37,359 nucleotides of DNA from Symsagittifera roscoffensis. Its lineage: Eukaryota; Xenacoelomorpha; Acoela; Convolutidae. Position numbers and translations under genes: made by a program. The notes under the pieces were generated by a model. It ran no database searches and was not told the DNA's origin. It saw nothing but the letters and a program-made list of their open reading frames with translations. Below are positions 1 to 10,118 of the stretch, piece after piece. Within the stretch, counting starts at the first letter, position 1, and each line of letters starts with the position of its first letter. The DNA lies in contig NW_026970804.1 of the NCBI RefSeq assembly GCF_963678635.1, positions 1-37,359 on the forward strand, in the 5' to 3' direction.

Positions 1-353
1 GGCCTTGCAACTATTGTAGCAGCACAATAGTTGCAACTCGGAGTGTTCTTCTGTTACTCTGTAACTCGTTGTTGTTTTCCGATCTCAATTTCGTTATTGT
101 TGCTAGCGCAGCTAATGTTGTTCTGTTTTTCTTTCTCGTTTTAGTCAAAATGGCCGTTTCTGACGTTTCTCAGAAATATCACGTCATAATTCGAATTTTT
201 GAATTTTTAAAATACCAGAATATTCTAGCCCTCACCGTCTGGCCAATCGTTCCAATAACGTTCTTAGTTCTTAATAATCACCAATCCGGAAGGCTCGCTG
301 CTAAAAATTCGAATTCTGCAGAGATTGCATTTTGGCCATTCTGGTCGAATGTC
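1..353 (-). repeat. Terminal direct repeat, left copy (partial 3' LTR candidate)
   Basis: This stretch matches 37006-37359 in the same orientation, at roughly 80-85% by eye with a few indels. The first 41 bases are identical in both copies and contain a perfect hairpin: 13-bp arms TTGCAACTATTGT and its complement around a 6-base loop (5-36). The match begins at base 1 and ends where the window ends, so the repeat is longer than shown. The placement downstream of ORF4 on the minus strand fits a 3' LTR. Confidence 0.6.
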
Positions 354-1177
354 ACATACTCCCCGGACAGTCCCGTCAATGTCCTCATTGAATCGCACAA
401 TGTTCGTAAAATGGTTACAGTGTCATCGAACAGAATTTATAAAATGCACGAAATTACTCTTATCCACATCACATCGACTCACTGCAGAATATAAATGGCA
501 TCATACTACATCACTATAGCCTTCAAATTCTTTCATTAATCTGCACATTGAGGATATGACTTAGGATAAAACATATTTTCTGACTTCCAGTGTCAATGTC
601 CCGATTGAAACTTTTTCTCCTGGATTTAAAAGGTGTTGGCTTGCAGGACAGTCCTGCCAACCAACAAGCTAAAATTATCCTACTATGCTCCTTCCCTTCG
701 GAAATCTTGCTTGTTTATTGTCCTGAATATTAAAACCAAGAGACCTTGTGGTTAGAAAGAACAATGCAACAACCTCCCTCCTCAAGAAGTTACTCAAGTT
801 TTTCATGTCACCACAAAGTGATCAGTCTTCCTAAGTGATTAAAAACAATCATGCAGGCTGGAATATTTAAATATACTCTTCCCTCAAGCCTTTCTAAATA
901 AATAATAAGTGAGTGTCTCTAAAGCCACTTCAACTAAAACCAAAATGCAAATTTATAAATGCAACAATTTCAAAACTCAACTAAATGTTTCAGTTTTCAA
1001 TTACAACTTGGTTGCTTGGTTTCTCACTTGAGTTTTTCACACACATAAAACAATTCTGAGTTTTAACTTTTCTTCATCATCCCTTTGTTCTCTTCTTTTT
1101 TCGTCGTTTAGAAGTTCTAAAACTTCTAAATTCTTCTAATTTTCTTTCTTGCCGCCTCTTGTTTTCTCGACCATTCG
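354..1177 (-). other. Non-coding region between ORF4 and terminal repeat, probable rest of 3' LTR
   Basis: I see no supported gene. On the minus strand there is a TATA-like palindrome ATATTTAAATAT (863-874) and an AATAAA signal (714-719), with the spacing of an LTR promoter and polyadenylation site. A pyrimidine-rich tract at 1081-1102 is a purine tract on the minus strand and could be the polypurine tract just upstream of the 3' LTR. A short palindrome GCAGGACAGTCCTGC lies near 647-661. The LTR boundary itself cannot be proven because the partner copy is outside the window. Confidence 0.35.
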
Positions 1178-2349
1178 TCAATGCTCCATTTCCTCCTCCT
1201 GTGACGCTGACTCCGCACTCTCGGTTTCCGTGTCTTGTAGCACGTCATTGACTATCCTGACGCTGTTGGAAGCCGTCCTCCAACACTTCTGCTCTTCCAC
1301 CCTCTGTTTACAGCAAGGTAGGGGATCCACGTTGGATTCTCTGTTTCTACAGAAGCTGTTGTGGAGACACAACGTCACGTTTCTCTCCAAATCTTCTTTC
1401 AGCATCTCTGCCTTCTCATTTCCACTACGCTCGCTCGTCCTGGAAATTCTTTTCACAGCGGTGGTCACTGCATTCCGATGGGTCACGAAAGCTCGCTTGA
1501 AAGCTCCTGCCCCAATGTCCAGCTGATATTCACTGTACACTCTGCCATGTTTCGACATATGCTTTTTCGCATACTCGTACAACCATGCAGTCATGTTAGC
1601 TCTGAACCATGGCATCAATCGTTTTCTTGCCCATATCTTCTTCACTTCCATCGGAATGTTTAGAACTTTGCACATTGTCTCAAAAAGATCTAAATCTTTT
1701 AGACAATCTAATTTCTGCAATTGTTCTCTCGTCGGTGCCTCCTGTCTATTATTTTCTCTCACATGAGCTTCCAGCCATCGTATCGCCATCATAACTCCCA
1801 CTATCACTATTGTTATGGGCTGTGATGAATCTGGTAAACCCATGGAGAGCAGCTCTCCAGAGTCCCAGATCAACACCAAATTACTACGCTTGGGATACCA
1901 CCAGGTCTGCAGCAAGCAGTGGCAAGGAAACTCGTCATGTGTCAACATGATGCTCCTCCAATTGCGTTTTCCTGAAGCTTCCAGCAATGGTTCCACTTCC
2001 ATCATCACTCGGTGGATTTCATCATTCTCATCTACTGCATTGTAATCTGTGACAGTTGATCCTCTCTGTTTCTGTTTTTCAAAGTCACTGAAGTTCCCGC
2101 TCACATATCCCATGAACTTCTTTCCTAGTATTGACTCCAACTCCTCTTTGGTTCTCTCTGGAACTGCTGAGAACATCTTACATAGTAACTCGTAAGACTT
2201 TTCAGACATTCTCGCCAATCTCACGCACTTTGGCACTGAGAAAGCTTGATCCACGATCGTTCTTGTACTCTTCACGTCTACAGCCACGAAATGTACAGGG
2301 TATCTGCTCTTGCACATTGGAGCCAACGTTGAACCCACCAAATATCGTG
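1178..2349 (-). CDS. Retroelement ORF4, C-terminal portion (cut off by Polinton insertion)
   Basis: This is the last about 390 codons of ORF4. The open frame extends rightward to 2503, but everything right of 2355 is Polinton terminal repeat read by chance. The true gene continues in 23507-20660 on the other side of the Polinton. With one copy of the 6-bp duplication counted once, the two parts total 4020 nt and stay in register. I recognise no family. A hydrophobic stretch (ITIVIVGVMMAIRWL) lies near the middle of this part, and the tail is acidic and ends EEEMEH. I see no signal peptide, cysteine pattern or furin site that would argue for an envelope protein. As it stands this part has no start of its own. 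Confidence 0.65.
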
Positions 2350-2355
2350 CTCCTG
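2350..2355. repeat. Target-site duplication, left copy (CTCCTG)
   Basis: The bases CTCCTG occur directly before the Polinton AG start here and directly after its CT end at 20660-20665. Six base pairs is the standard duplication for Polinton integration. Confidence 0.93.
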
Positions 2356-2573
2356 AGTAGTATTGTATCGTGTCCCGGATCCTAAGGGGGGAGGTCCTTC
2401 CTAAGGGGGGGGTCCTCACGTAAAGCAAAATCCTAGGAAAGGGGTCCTTAATTTTTTGGAGGACCCCTATCCTAGGATTTTGTAAATGATCGCAAGTTCC
2501 CACCCCTAAAGTAAAAGACCCCCTCCTTAGGATCTTGTTAAGCTGAGCTCAACAACCGGGACGCGATACAATA
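2356..2573 (+). repeat. Polinton terminal inverted repeat, left
   Basis: The first about 120 bases match the reverse complement of the right end almost perfectly, including G-runs of differing length. The inner 100 bases are more diverged, and weak similarity continues to about 2591. The repeat is itself a fold-back: the outer block TATTGTATCGTGTCCCGG recurs inverted at 2556-2573 (one mismatch), and a central hairpin with arms AAAATCCTAGG and its complement spans 2427-2481. Confidence 0.92.
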
Positions 2574-2591
2574 ATTCCTTCTAATTCCTTT

Positions 2592-2950
2592 GAAAGCGGT
2601 CCCTTTTCCCGCGATAATTAAAATTAATCGTCCTAATTCCTGAACTTTTCTTTTTTCGTCCTAGTTTCATGTGGATATCATTTCCTGGCTTTCTTTCTTT
2701 TCGTCAAAGATTTGTCATGCTATTAAAGTTTATTATTCAAAACAAGCCTAAGGATTTCACACATTTGTTTGAATTAACACTTGGTTTGTGTCTACTAGTT
2801 TATTTGCCTGAAGCTATTTATGTTAAAACAGTGATTGAGCTCAATACGAGTATTTTATTAGTTGTAAATTGGTAAAAACCAAAACATATACAAGTCGAAG
2901 TATAAAAAGGACGAAGAGTAAAAATCATCTGAAAATATATGTTTCAGACT
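2592..2950. other. Non-coding stretch between Polinton left repeat and polB 3' end
   Basis: This AT-rich stretch of about 360 bases has no supported gene. A 68-codon plus-strand frame at 2669-2875 has no recognisable features and is opposite to neighbouring genes. It presumably holds the 3' untranslated end of polB. Confidence 0.5.
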
Positions 2951-5900
2951 TTAATGTTTATTGTTTTGGTTTTCTTTGCGGTGTTTTTTAGATGGTCGTT
3001 CTTCTGAAGCTTCAGATAAAATAAATGGGTTTTTTATAGGGGGACGTTCACGGACTCGGCTACTAGAAGCTTCTTCTTCTTCTTGCAGCTCTGCTTCTGA
3101 GTAGGGCCGCTGTAAAAATCCCCAATCCGGGAGTGTAAAATCGGGAGAACTGTTATCAGTTTCATTGTATGAGTTGGCCCACTCGGTGTCCATGTAAATG
3201 TCTTCTAGAAAAGCATTTTCTTCAGCGGCTTTATGGCCAAAGGGCACTGTCGAAATTCCGTCGAAAAGTAGAAAACGTTTTGAGTCGAATGGTGATAATG
3301 CAAGTTTGTTTTGTTTCACTGTCATATTGGTGTGACCTTTCGAAACTATATTATACTTGTATACTCTCATTGTTTTTCCAGTGAATAATGTGTCCCTGAA
3401 GGTTTGGTGGACCAGTTCTCTCTGTGCACTCCGTTTAATTCCTTTGGCACTCAATTTTTGAGTGCCTTCTAAACAATAGCAAAATTATTATTCTTTTCTA
3501 CAACGTTGGGGATAGCTTCATTTCACTTCAGCAACTCAATTTATACCGAACAAAATTTGATTCATTTTACCAAAAAAGAGCAGAAGACTCTAAATTATGA
3601 TTAAAAAAGAGGAAACAAGAGGGAATATGTTGTCAGATAAATCAACGTTTAGGCAACATTGTATAATGTTGCCTAAATCAGCTAAATGCCCATAGTTTAA
3701 TGCAACAAATTAAGGGGTGTAGGTAGGTTGGTGGTGGTATTTTTGTTCTGTAAAAGGTAGGAATGGGGGGTGGAAGGGTGGCTTAAATTTTATTTACCAT
3801 TAAGGACGACCGAATATAGTTTCGGTTTTAGGGCGATGAATTCTCTGATCGGCTTCCCACCAGTCTCGTCTTTGAACTTCAGCACAACTGTTGGTATCCT
3901 CGAACAAGAAATGGTCCTTATCGTAATTTGAAAAGTCGAAATCAGCTTTTATTTTCTCCAAGTCTCGGTAAACGTCATCAGTTTTTATGGCGTAAATAAA
4001 ACTATCCGTGTCGGAGTAAAGGAGTTCCAAGTTTAGATTTGGTTTCATTTTTTGATAGTGAAACTGAAACATGAAACGCTTGGCGAGGTCTAGGATGGTC
4101 GCACCAACTATCATAGGTTTATCCCACAATATTTTTGTTACTGAAAAGCTAATTGTGGCTAATTGATCGTCAATGATTTGAAAGCTTTTCATTGTGCTCA
4201 GAGCTGTTTTTTGTAAAAGTTCTCTCTCATTCCTTACAATCTCCAGCTTCTTTCTTCCTAACTTAGACTCCATTGTCTTACCGAAAGCTGAATTAACAAT
4301 TAGCTTGTAGAAGTTCTCCTGGAATTTATTTACCGCGGCTTTTCGTAGGCGGGTGTTGAGGTCGACAAAGGGTGCCATCCAGTGACTTTGGCGGAACTGA
4401 AGAACTTTTCCGAGGTGAGTTATTTTCATTCCTAGCTCATGGTACAATTTTAGGGTAAGGTAGTGCAAAACATAACCTTCTTTAGGATGCAAGGTCTGTA
4501 GAAGCTTTGGCACTTTTGGCAGTGTGGTGATTCCCAATTTTCCCAACATGTCGACTTGCTCGTTGCTCATTGCACCGATGTCCACTACTTCACGAGAGGG
4601 GGCAAGGGGGTAATCAGCAAAGAAGTCGTGAAGCTCTTCGGGTATGGTTAAATTGACTTCAACTATATAACCCCATTCTGATGTTTCGCTGGTGAGCAGT
4701 ATGTCTGCCAGACTTTTTTCAACTATTGAAAAATCGTTTAAGGGCAAAGGGCAGTGTTTCATTATCCCCCCGTACAAATTGTTTGCATCAATATTGAGGA
4801 TGTAGCTTGATGGTTCTGAGGGCGAAAAATCGTCGAGGTATTTATTGTTTGCTTTGTAAAATCGGCGCGCGTAAATCGACGACATGCCTCCTCGTATCAT
4901 TCGCTGCACAAGGTCTAGATGTTCACGGTCCGTTAAGAGTTTCAGTTCGGGCTTACAAACTTTTAGAAAGGCGTCCCCGGAAAGGTTACTTGCCGTGAAG
5001 TAACAGGCGCAATCCAGCCCGTATGTTTGATAGCAAACTTCACGAAAAGCTTCGAAAACGGAAGCAAGCAATAGCACATCTGTAGTCAAGTACAAGTCGT
5101 GGTAATCACCAAGTGAGCCACACTTCAGTTCGGTGAAAACTTTAAGGGCATGATTGTACTCGCTTCTTGAAACACTCACATCCCCTCCTGTTAGACTATT
5201 TTTCCACATTGCTCGTGGGGGAAGGCGAGTTTCTCGGAATTTTTCGAATGAGTTGAAGTATGAGTAGGGGTAATGCCCTTTCTGTTTCAACAGACTGACT
5301 TTTTCACGTGAGTGGCCGAGTTTTTCAAAATAGTTCTCCAGCAGAAAAAACTTTTCGTTGGGCAAATTATCGACAAGTTTTGCCAACGATGCCAGCATGA
5401 ACCTATACGAATCGATGAATCTCAGATTTTCGTAGAGTTTTTTGATTTTTCCGTTTTTGTCCGTGTACGTTTTTATGTAGACTGAGATTGTCAAGGATAT
5501 ATATTTTTCTTCAGATGCGGGTATTACGGAAAAAGTGTTTTCCGAATCGCTTTTTGCCAGCGCTTTGATTATAAAGTGTAAATCATAATTTGACAAATTA
5601 TGAGCTACCACTGGAATGTAATTTGTTGTTTTTCTATTAACGTTACACTCATTGTGTGCCCAACCCAGAAACTTGTTGGTGTAATGGCAATGATCAAGTA
5701 CCACTTGATCATTGTCGGAAAAATCATTCTCGCATATCCAACAAATTGTAGCATCTTCCCGTTCCTGGTCTGTTATACCAGTGAAAGTGTAATATTTCCT
5801 TTTTTCTACGTAAATTTGTCTCGCTAACGATTCAAGGGAGCTAATTAGCTCTTCCATCACATTCGGTCCTCTTTTAAGCTCAAACTTTAACAGGTCTTTT

Positions 5901-7526
5901 TTCCCAAATTCGATTACTGCTAACGCGTAGCCGCACGGTTGATGGATTTCAATTGTTTGCGTGCTAGATTTTCGCGGATCAGGTTGCGGTCCGTATACTG
6001 GTAAGAGCAGTGACTCCAAATCAAAGTAGATTACTCTGGGTACGTACCAACGAGCTGTTAAGTTTTTGAACTTGTGGTCATCTTTTCCCGGCTTGGGCAT
6101 TGTTATGACGACATCTTCGTCTTGGTAGCACAGTTCTTGATGTCTTCTCAAAGTTTCGAATGAAGCGCATGTGTGGAAACATTTGCGACAAATCTCAGAT
6201 TGAAATCGGTGCACTTTGTGCCGCACGTACTCGACCAGTTTCTGGAGATCACTTATCAACACATAGTGATATTTTGATCCATCTGTCAGCAGCAACAAGT
6301 CCACAATCAGGCTAGTAGTGAATCTGCTCGATACTCTTATGGGCAACAATTCGCCATCGTTGTACCTGAACAGAAAAATAATTTTTATACCTAGGTTTGA
6401 AATGAAATAAAAAGGGTGTTTGAATAGGTGAAGAACATTATTGAAGGAATTTTAAAATTTTTAGAAGGAAATTAGAATTTGCTTACCGGAAGACGTTGAT
6501 TTGACAATTGTTCAACTTTTCAAATCTGTCCATATCCATCAGACCCATTGGCATTTCGTATTCCCCATTGATTTTCACAATTCCTTCTTTGTCGAGATTG
6601 TAGGTTGAGACTTTGTTTTTCTCCAGCCACCGTCTAGATGTGGGGTAGAGGGCCGGCTCATTCACATTGTGATATGCGGCAACAAAGGAGTAGAGAAAGC
6701 AACGGTCATCATCTTTAGTGTTGATATTTGTGAGCAGAGTAGATGCTGCGCTGAGTGCATCAGGTAGCTCGAGGTAGGATCCTGCTCTTATTGGTGAGAA
6801 GGCCGCGAAACTGATTTGCAATTTTTCAATTCTGTCAATAATCCATCCGCTACCATGAGAAGAGAACGAATTGACTTGGTTGACCATATGTTCAATCAGT
6901 TCCAAGAATTGAACCCCAGCTATTCCCTCGAAGTACACTGTCAATGTCTTAGTGTTCAGAAACAGCATGGTCCTTTCGAAGTTTCCACTGTCCCCGTCTT
7001 GCACAGTGGGAATTTTGATCATTCCCACTTCCACATGGAATTGCACCTTGTTCGTACCCTCTTTGACCCTTTCCAGTATAAGAGCATCTATTTCCTCCTT
7101 GTTTTGCATCATGACTTGAAGCAAATCCATTTCTTTTTCACCAACTTTGAGATCGTATCGACGCAATTTGCCTCTGAACGCGCTTTCCGTTGGGGCAGCG
7201 GAAGACGTCGTCTCAATGCCGTCCCAAACAGGCAATGCGTGCTTCTTCAGCAAGTGTTGTCCATAGCTTTCCGCGGTGAGAAATATTGTATGGCAATAGA
7301 TACAATGACTATTCGAAGTCATGTCATGTACCAGCTCGGCGTGCTCTCGGGCTTCCGACAAACTCTCGAATGACTCTAGACACTCATCGCAAACAGTTTG
7401 AGGAGGAGGGGGAGGAAGGATCTTGTGAACTTTTTGCTCATGTCTTCTCAAGTTCCTTTTAGAGCTCAGTATTTTTCCGCACTGCTGGCAAGGAACAGGT
7501 GTCGCGATAGAAGTAGAGTTCGGCAT
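2951..7526 (-). CDS. POLB: Polinton protein-primed family B DNA polymerase, three exons, frameshifted near end of exon 2
   Basis: Exons are 7526-6487, 6365-3798 and 3468-2951, about 1375 residues overall. Three C2H2 zinc fingers open the protein (residues 13-34, 46-67, 75-96). Exonuclease motifs follow: YFDLES (about 459), HNLSNYDLHF (about 602) and YLTTDVLLL (about 776). Between the first two lies an endonuclease VII-like zinc module (CWIC...LDHCHYTN, about 550). Polymerase motifs are DANNLYG (about 874), NSAFGKT (about 1042) and YSDTDS (about 1132). Exon 3 holds the family's conserved C-terminal block (LSPFDSKRFLL) and a charged tail with basic KKHRK. Known role: synthesis of the element from a protein primer. 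Near 3884-3892 the frame breaks: the expected KFKDE motif lies one frame over, and that second frame is the one that splices into exon 3. The break could be real or a sequencing error. Confidence 0.9.
3469..3797 (-). other. polB intron 2 (329 bp)
   Basis: The intron starts GTAAATA and ends TGTTTAG on the minus strand. It connects the second reading frame of exon 2 to exon 3 with a split codon (G + AA). It contains a perfect hairpin at 3648-3677 (13-bp arms TTTAGGCAACATT and complement, 4-base loop). The evidence is the splice consensus plus the protein family's continuity. Confidence 0.7.
6366..6486 (-). other. polB intron 1 (121 bp)
   Basis: The intron has donor CG|GTAAGC and acceptor TTCTGTTCAG|G on the minus strand. 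Splicing joins ...QINVF to YNDGELLPIR through one split Arg codon, restoring a junction typical of Polinton polymerases. Without it exon 1 would stop at TAA three bases into the intron. Confidence 0.85.
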
Positions 7527-8232
7527 TGTTTGTTGAAGTTACTGAAGTAATTCAGGAAAATTTCAAGAAAATTTAGGAGAATTTCAAGTAGAACTGGTTA
7601 TGGAAAAGCAAAAGCGAGAAGTGACTAGCACCAAAAAACTTTGCGGGTAAGGGCAAGTAGAAGCCATTAACGAGAGTTATACTTCGCCGTCTTGGCAATA
7701 AGTCTTTTCCTTTCCAAAAACAGGGTTTATTCTAGCTTTAAGCTCTATATGTCTCATCACTCTGCTCAAGTGGAGGGGTTTTGTATACTAAAAACTGATT
7801 CATTTACAGCCTCAAACTTTTGCTGTTAATTTTAAGGGTTAGCGATAAAATTTTGGCTTTTTTTAGGCGACTGGTTTAGACTTTCAATTAACATTTCAGC
7901 ACTAAATTACAAAATTTAATGCTTAGAATGATTCAGATAGAGCCTAAAACTTTTTCTGACTAATTTTAACCGTGAAACAGTAATTTCCTAATGATTTCAA
8001 GCCCACTTCTTGGTTTGCGTAAATAGGTATAATAAAAAGTAGATTTATGAGATAAAAGTATTCAGAAAGTAAAGCCCTCAACTAACTAATTAAGTTGAAA
8101 AAATAGTAAACTTAAAAAATGAAAATTTTGCAAATTTGACACCTTGATAGTTACCGATGCATGATAAGCATAGATTGTCATTTGAATGTGTAAAAGATAT
8201 CGGAATCAAAGTTTCCTTCATGTCATTCGGTG
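7527..8232. other. Non-coding region upstream of polB
   Basis: About 700 AT-rich bases between the polB start and the inverted repeat that opens the inner island. I see no supported ORF, tRNA or clear TATA box. It likely contains the polB promoter and 5' untranslated sequence. Confidence 0.5.
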
Positions 8233-8348
8233 TCCCGTGAAACATTTCATATCATGTCCTTCGAAATATTAAGGCATGGCCGTTTGGTTTAAGGGGCAAT
8301 AGCTAACCCGGCGTTGCTCGTCGCTACGCTCCTCGGGAACGCCTCCCG
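8233..8348 (+). repeat. Island inverted repeat, left arm
   Basis: Bases 8267-8348 are a perfect 82-bp reverse complement of 11832-11913. Similarity continues outward to about 8233 with a few mismatches (GTCCTTCGAA, TTTCATATCA shared). It is GC-richer than its surroundings and holds the phrases GCTAACCCGGCG and GTCGCTACGCTCCTC. Confidence 0.93.
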
Positions 8349-9186
8349 TTCTGTAATTTCAAGTGAAATTTTTTTTTTCAAAATAAAGGAAAACCTCAAA
8401 CTTTTTATGTTGTGAAAAAAAGGAAAAGTAATGTTTAAAAAAGTGTCTTTTAAATCTATCAACAAAAAAACCAGTAAGTTTTGTGGGACCTCGAGCACAG
8501 TTCTACTGGTCAAGTTCGAAATTTAAAAAACATAATTTTTTAACTTCTTTTTTCCTTCATTTTTAGCTTGAATTATTCGTTCGTTTTAAATTCAAGTGAA
8601 TGTGGTTTGAAATTTTTAGGAGCTATCTGATACGTAATTAGGACAAGCGTAGAAATTCAAAAAAAAAAACAATTATAACCCAATCAATGAGAGTAGACGC
8701 CTGAAAAGTTGTGATTTTTTGAGAAAATCTGATTTTTGTGAAAATATTGAAAAAAAAAAATTGGGAAAAAATTTTTTTTCTCTCCAAATCCATTGAAACT
8801 ACCCTCAATCAATTTGCCATGAATTTCTGAGCAGGGTTAAGGGTCATGTTCATTTTTCGAAAAAAAAAACATAATTTTTTTTTTTTTCACATTTTTACCA
8901 AAAAATTGTCCGTTTTTCACCCAAAACATGTATATGAATGTAATATAATGCAGATTTATGGCTTAAAACACTCTCTGTTACTTTGCGTAAGACCTGGCTA
9001 ACCCCACCGGGCACAAATTATGATGAGAGAGAGAGGACAGAGAGTGTTTGATAAAAAAGCCAAATAAATATGGTTGGACTACCAACAAGAAAATGTTGGA
9101 CCCTTCCATATTTATCTTTCTTTTGAAAAGAAAGCAATATCCCGAAAAGGATATTCCAAATGGGGTTCACTAGTGAGCAAGTGTAT

Positions 9187-9222
<36 letters not shown>

Positions 9223-9473
9223 CTTTCTCAAACAACAATTTTAGCGTAAAATTATTCTCGATTTCTGATTTTTTTCTAGTTTTTCTCTAAGATTTTGCTG
9301 AAAACTTTACGGGGCAAACTTTAATTGATCTATTAAGCAAAATAAAAACTGAGACAAAAAATATACACACAGTAATGTTAAAACAGCTTAGAAGTCAAAT
9401 CAAACAAAAATGAAAATATAAAACCTTGGAATAATATTTGAAACAAAAGAAGGAAAGTTTTTTGTTTAAGTTA
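8349..9473. other. Low-complexity non-coding DNA in the island
   Basis: This 1.1 kb stretch is rich in A and T homopolymers (for example near 8753-8784 and 8860-8887) and has no credible gene. Frames here are low-complexity. At 9062-9115 there is an imperfect hairpin (AAATAAATATGG with its partner near 9106, inner arms CCAACA/TGTTGG). GA-rich sequence at about 9021-9050 and a CT tract at 9191-9219 frame it. Confidence 0.55.
9191..9219 (+). repeat. (CT)n microsatellite
   Basis: Uninterrupted alternating CT for 29 bases. It creates a false minus-strand frame of repeating Arg-Glu. Confidence 0.95.
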
Positions 9474-10118
9474 TTAGAAACCTCGAAACTGTAGTTTTCT
9501 CTTTTTTGGCGCATAGCAAGCTGCATTTGGAGGAGTGCCTTGAATGAGATCTGGGGTGACTAGATCAATTGTCTCCGCACTAGATGAAACCCGAGCATCC
9601 GAATAGGAAGTTGATTGTTCTGGAGTTGAAACTGGTCCCCTAACAAACGACTCGGGAGACATTGCTGTCGGAATATCCCAGTACGCTTCGCGCTCTGCAT
9701 AGTCACGAATACATCCCTCCTGATTTTCATACAACGGCATTGACTCGCAGTCATACGCGAAGAGAATTTTTCTTGGAGACTGCTCGAGCGAGGTTGTGTC
9801 GTTTATCTCCGTCTTTTCTAATGCCGGATAGCTCTCGTGAATAGTGCAACTCTCGTACATTCGTTTTCGATTCTGTCTAAGTAGATCGATGTGATCAAGG
9901 AGGTAGTTTGGTAGCATGATATGACTTTTTGTAGTCCATTCCTCGTTTTGATTCTCGTCGTTTTTTCGGGGAGCCAAGTCATTGAACGGACTTGCTGTAG
10001 ACGGAGAGACTCTCTCTTTCTGTTGATGGATGACTGCAATCGACTCTCTCGTGTATGTTTGGTAGATAATGGTTCTTTCTCGATCAGACACTGAGATTAT
10101 TTGTAAAGGACTAGTCAT
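9474..10118 (-). CDS. Hypothetical 214-residue protein with NLS-like tail (island gene)
   Basis: The open frame starts at an ATG (MTSPLQ) and is divergent to the PC4-like gene. I recognise no domain. The protein is rich in Ser, Thr, Glu and Pro, which suggests disorder, and ends with a basic cluster APKKRKLQ resembling a classical nuclear localisation signal. Only the segment around residues 115-145 (ILFAYDCESMPLYE) looks as if it could fold. I checked for an LxCxE-type pocket-protein motif and it is not present. Nuclear action is an inference from the tail alone. The intergenic region with the plus-strand gene may be a shared promoter. Confidence 0.6.
   Translation of the reverse strand: MTSPLQIISVSDRERTIIYQTYTRESIAVIHQQKERVSPSTASPFNDLAPRKNDENQNEEWTTKSHIMLPNYLLDHIDLLRQNRKRMYESCTIHESYPALEKTEINDTTSLEQSPRKILFAYDCESMPLYENQEGCIRDYAEREAYWDIPTAMSPESFVRGPVSTPEQSTSYSDARVSSSAETIDLVTPDLIQGTPPNAACYAPKKRKLQFRGF

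Noticed and set aside
69-494. 141-codon plus-strand frame in the left terminal repeat
   Set aside because: It runs against the retroelement, lies in LTR-like sequence, is disrupted by differences in the right repeat copy and shows no domain.
1149-2385. Several plus-strand frames opposite the ORF4 C-terminal part
   Set aside because: They are antisense shadows of a coding region with low stop density. Composition is Ser/Cys-rich and meaningless.
2356-2503. N-terminal 50 codons of the ORF4 C-terminal frame inside the Polinton repeat
   Set aside because: This is translation of the terminal inverted repeat by chance, not part of ORF4.
2669-2875. 68-codon plus-strand frame near polB
   Set aside because: No recognisable features, opposite to the gene order and AT-rich.
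6816-7373. 185-codon plus-strand frame opposite polB exon 1
   Set aside because: Antisense to a well-supported exon. No domain.
8289-8513. 74-codon minus-strand frame over the island left repeat
   Set aside because: Consists of repeat and homopolymer translation.
9018-9221. Minus-strand frame starting with repeated Arg-Glu
   Set aside because: Produced by the CT microsatellite.
9720-9770. LxCxE-type motif in the 214-residue island protein (around YDCES)
   Set aside because: The required Leu two residues before Cys and the Glu two residues after it are absent.
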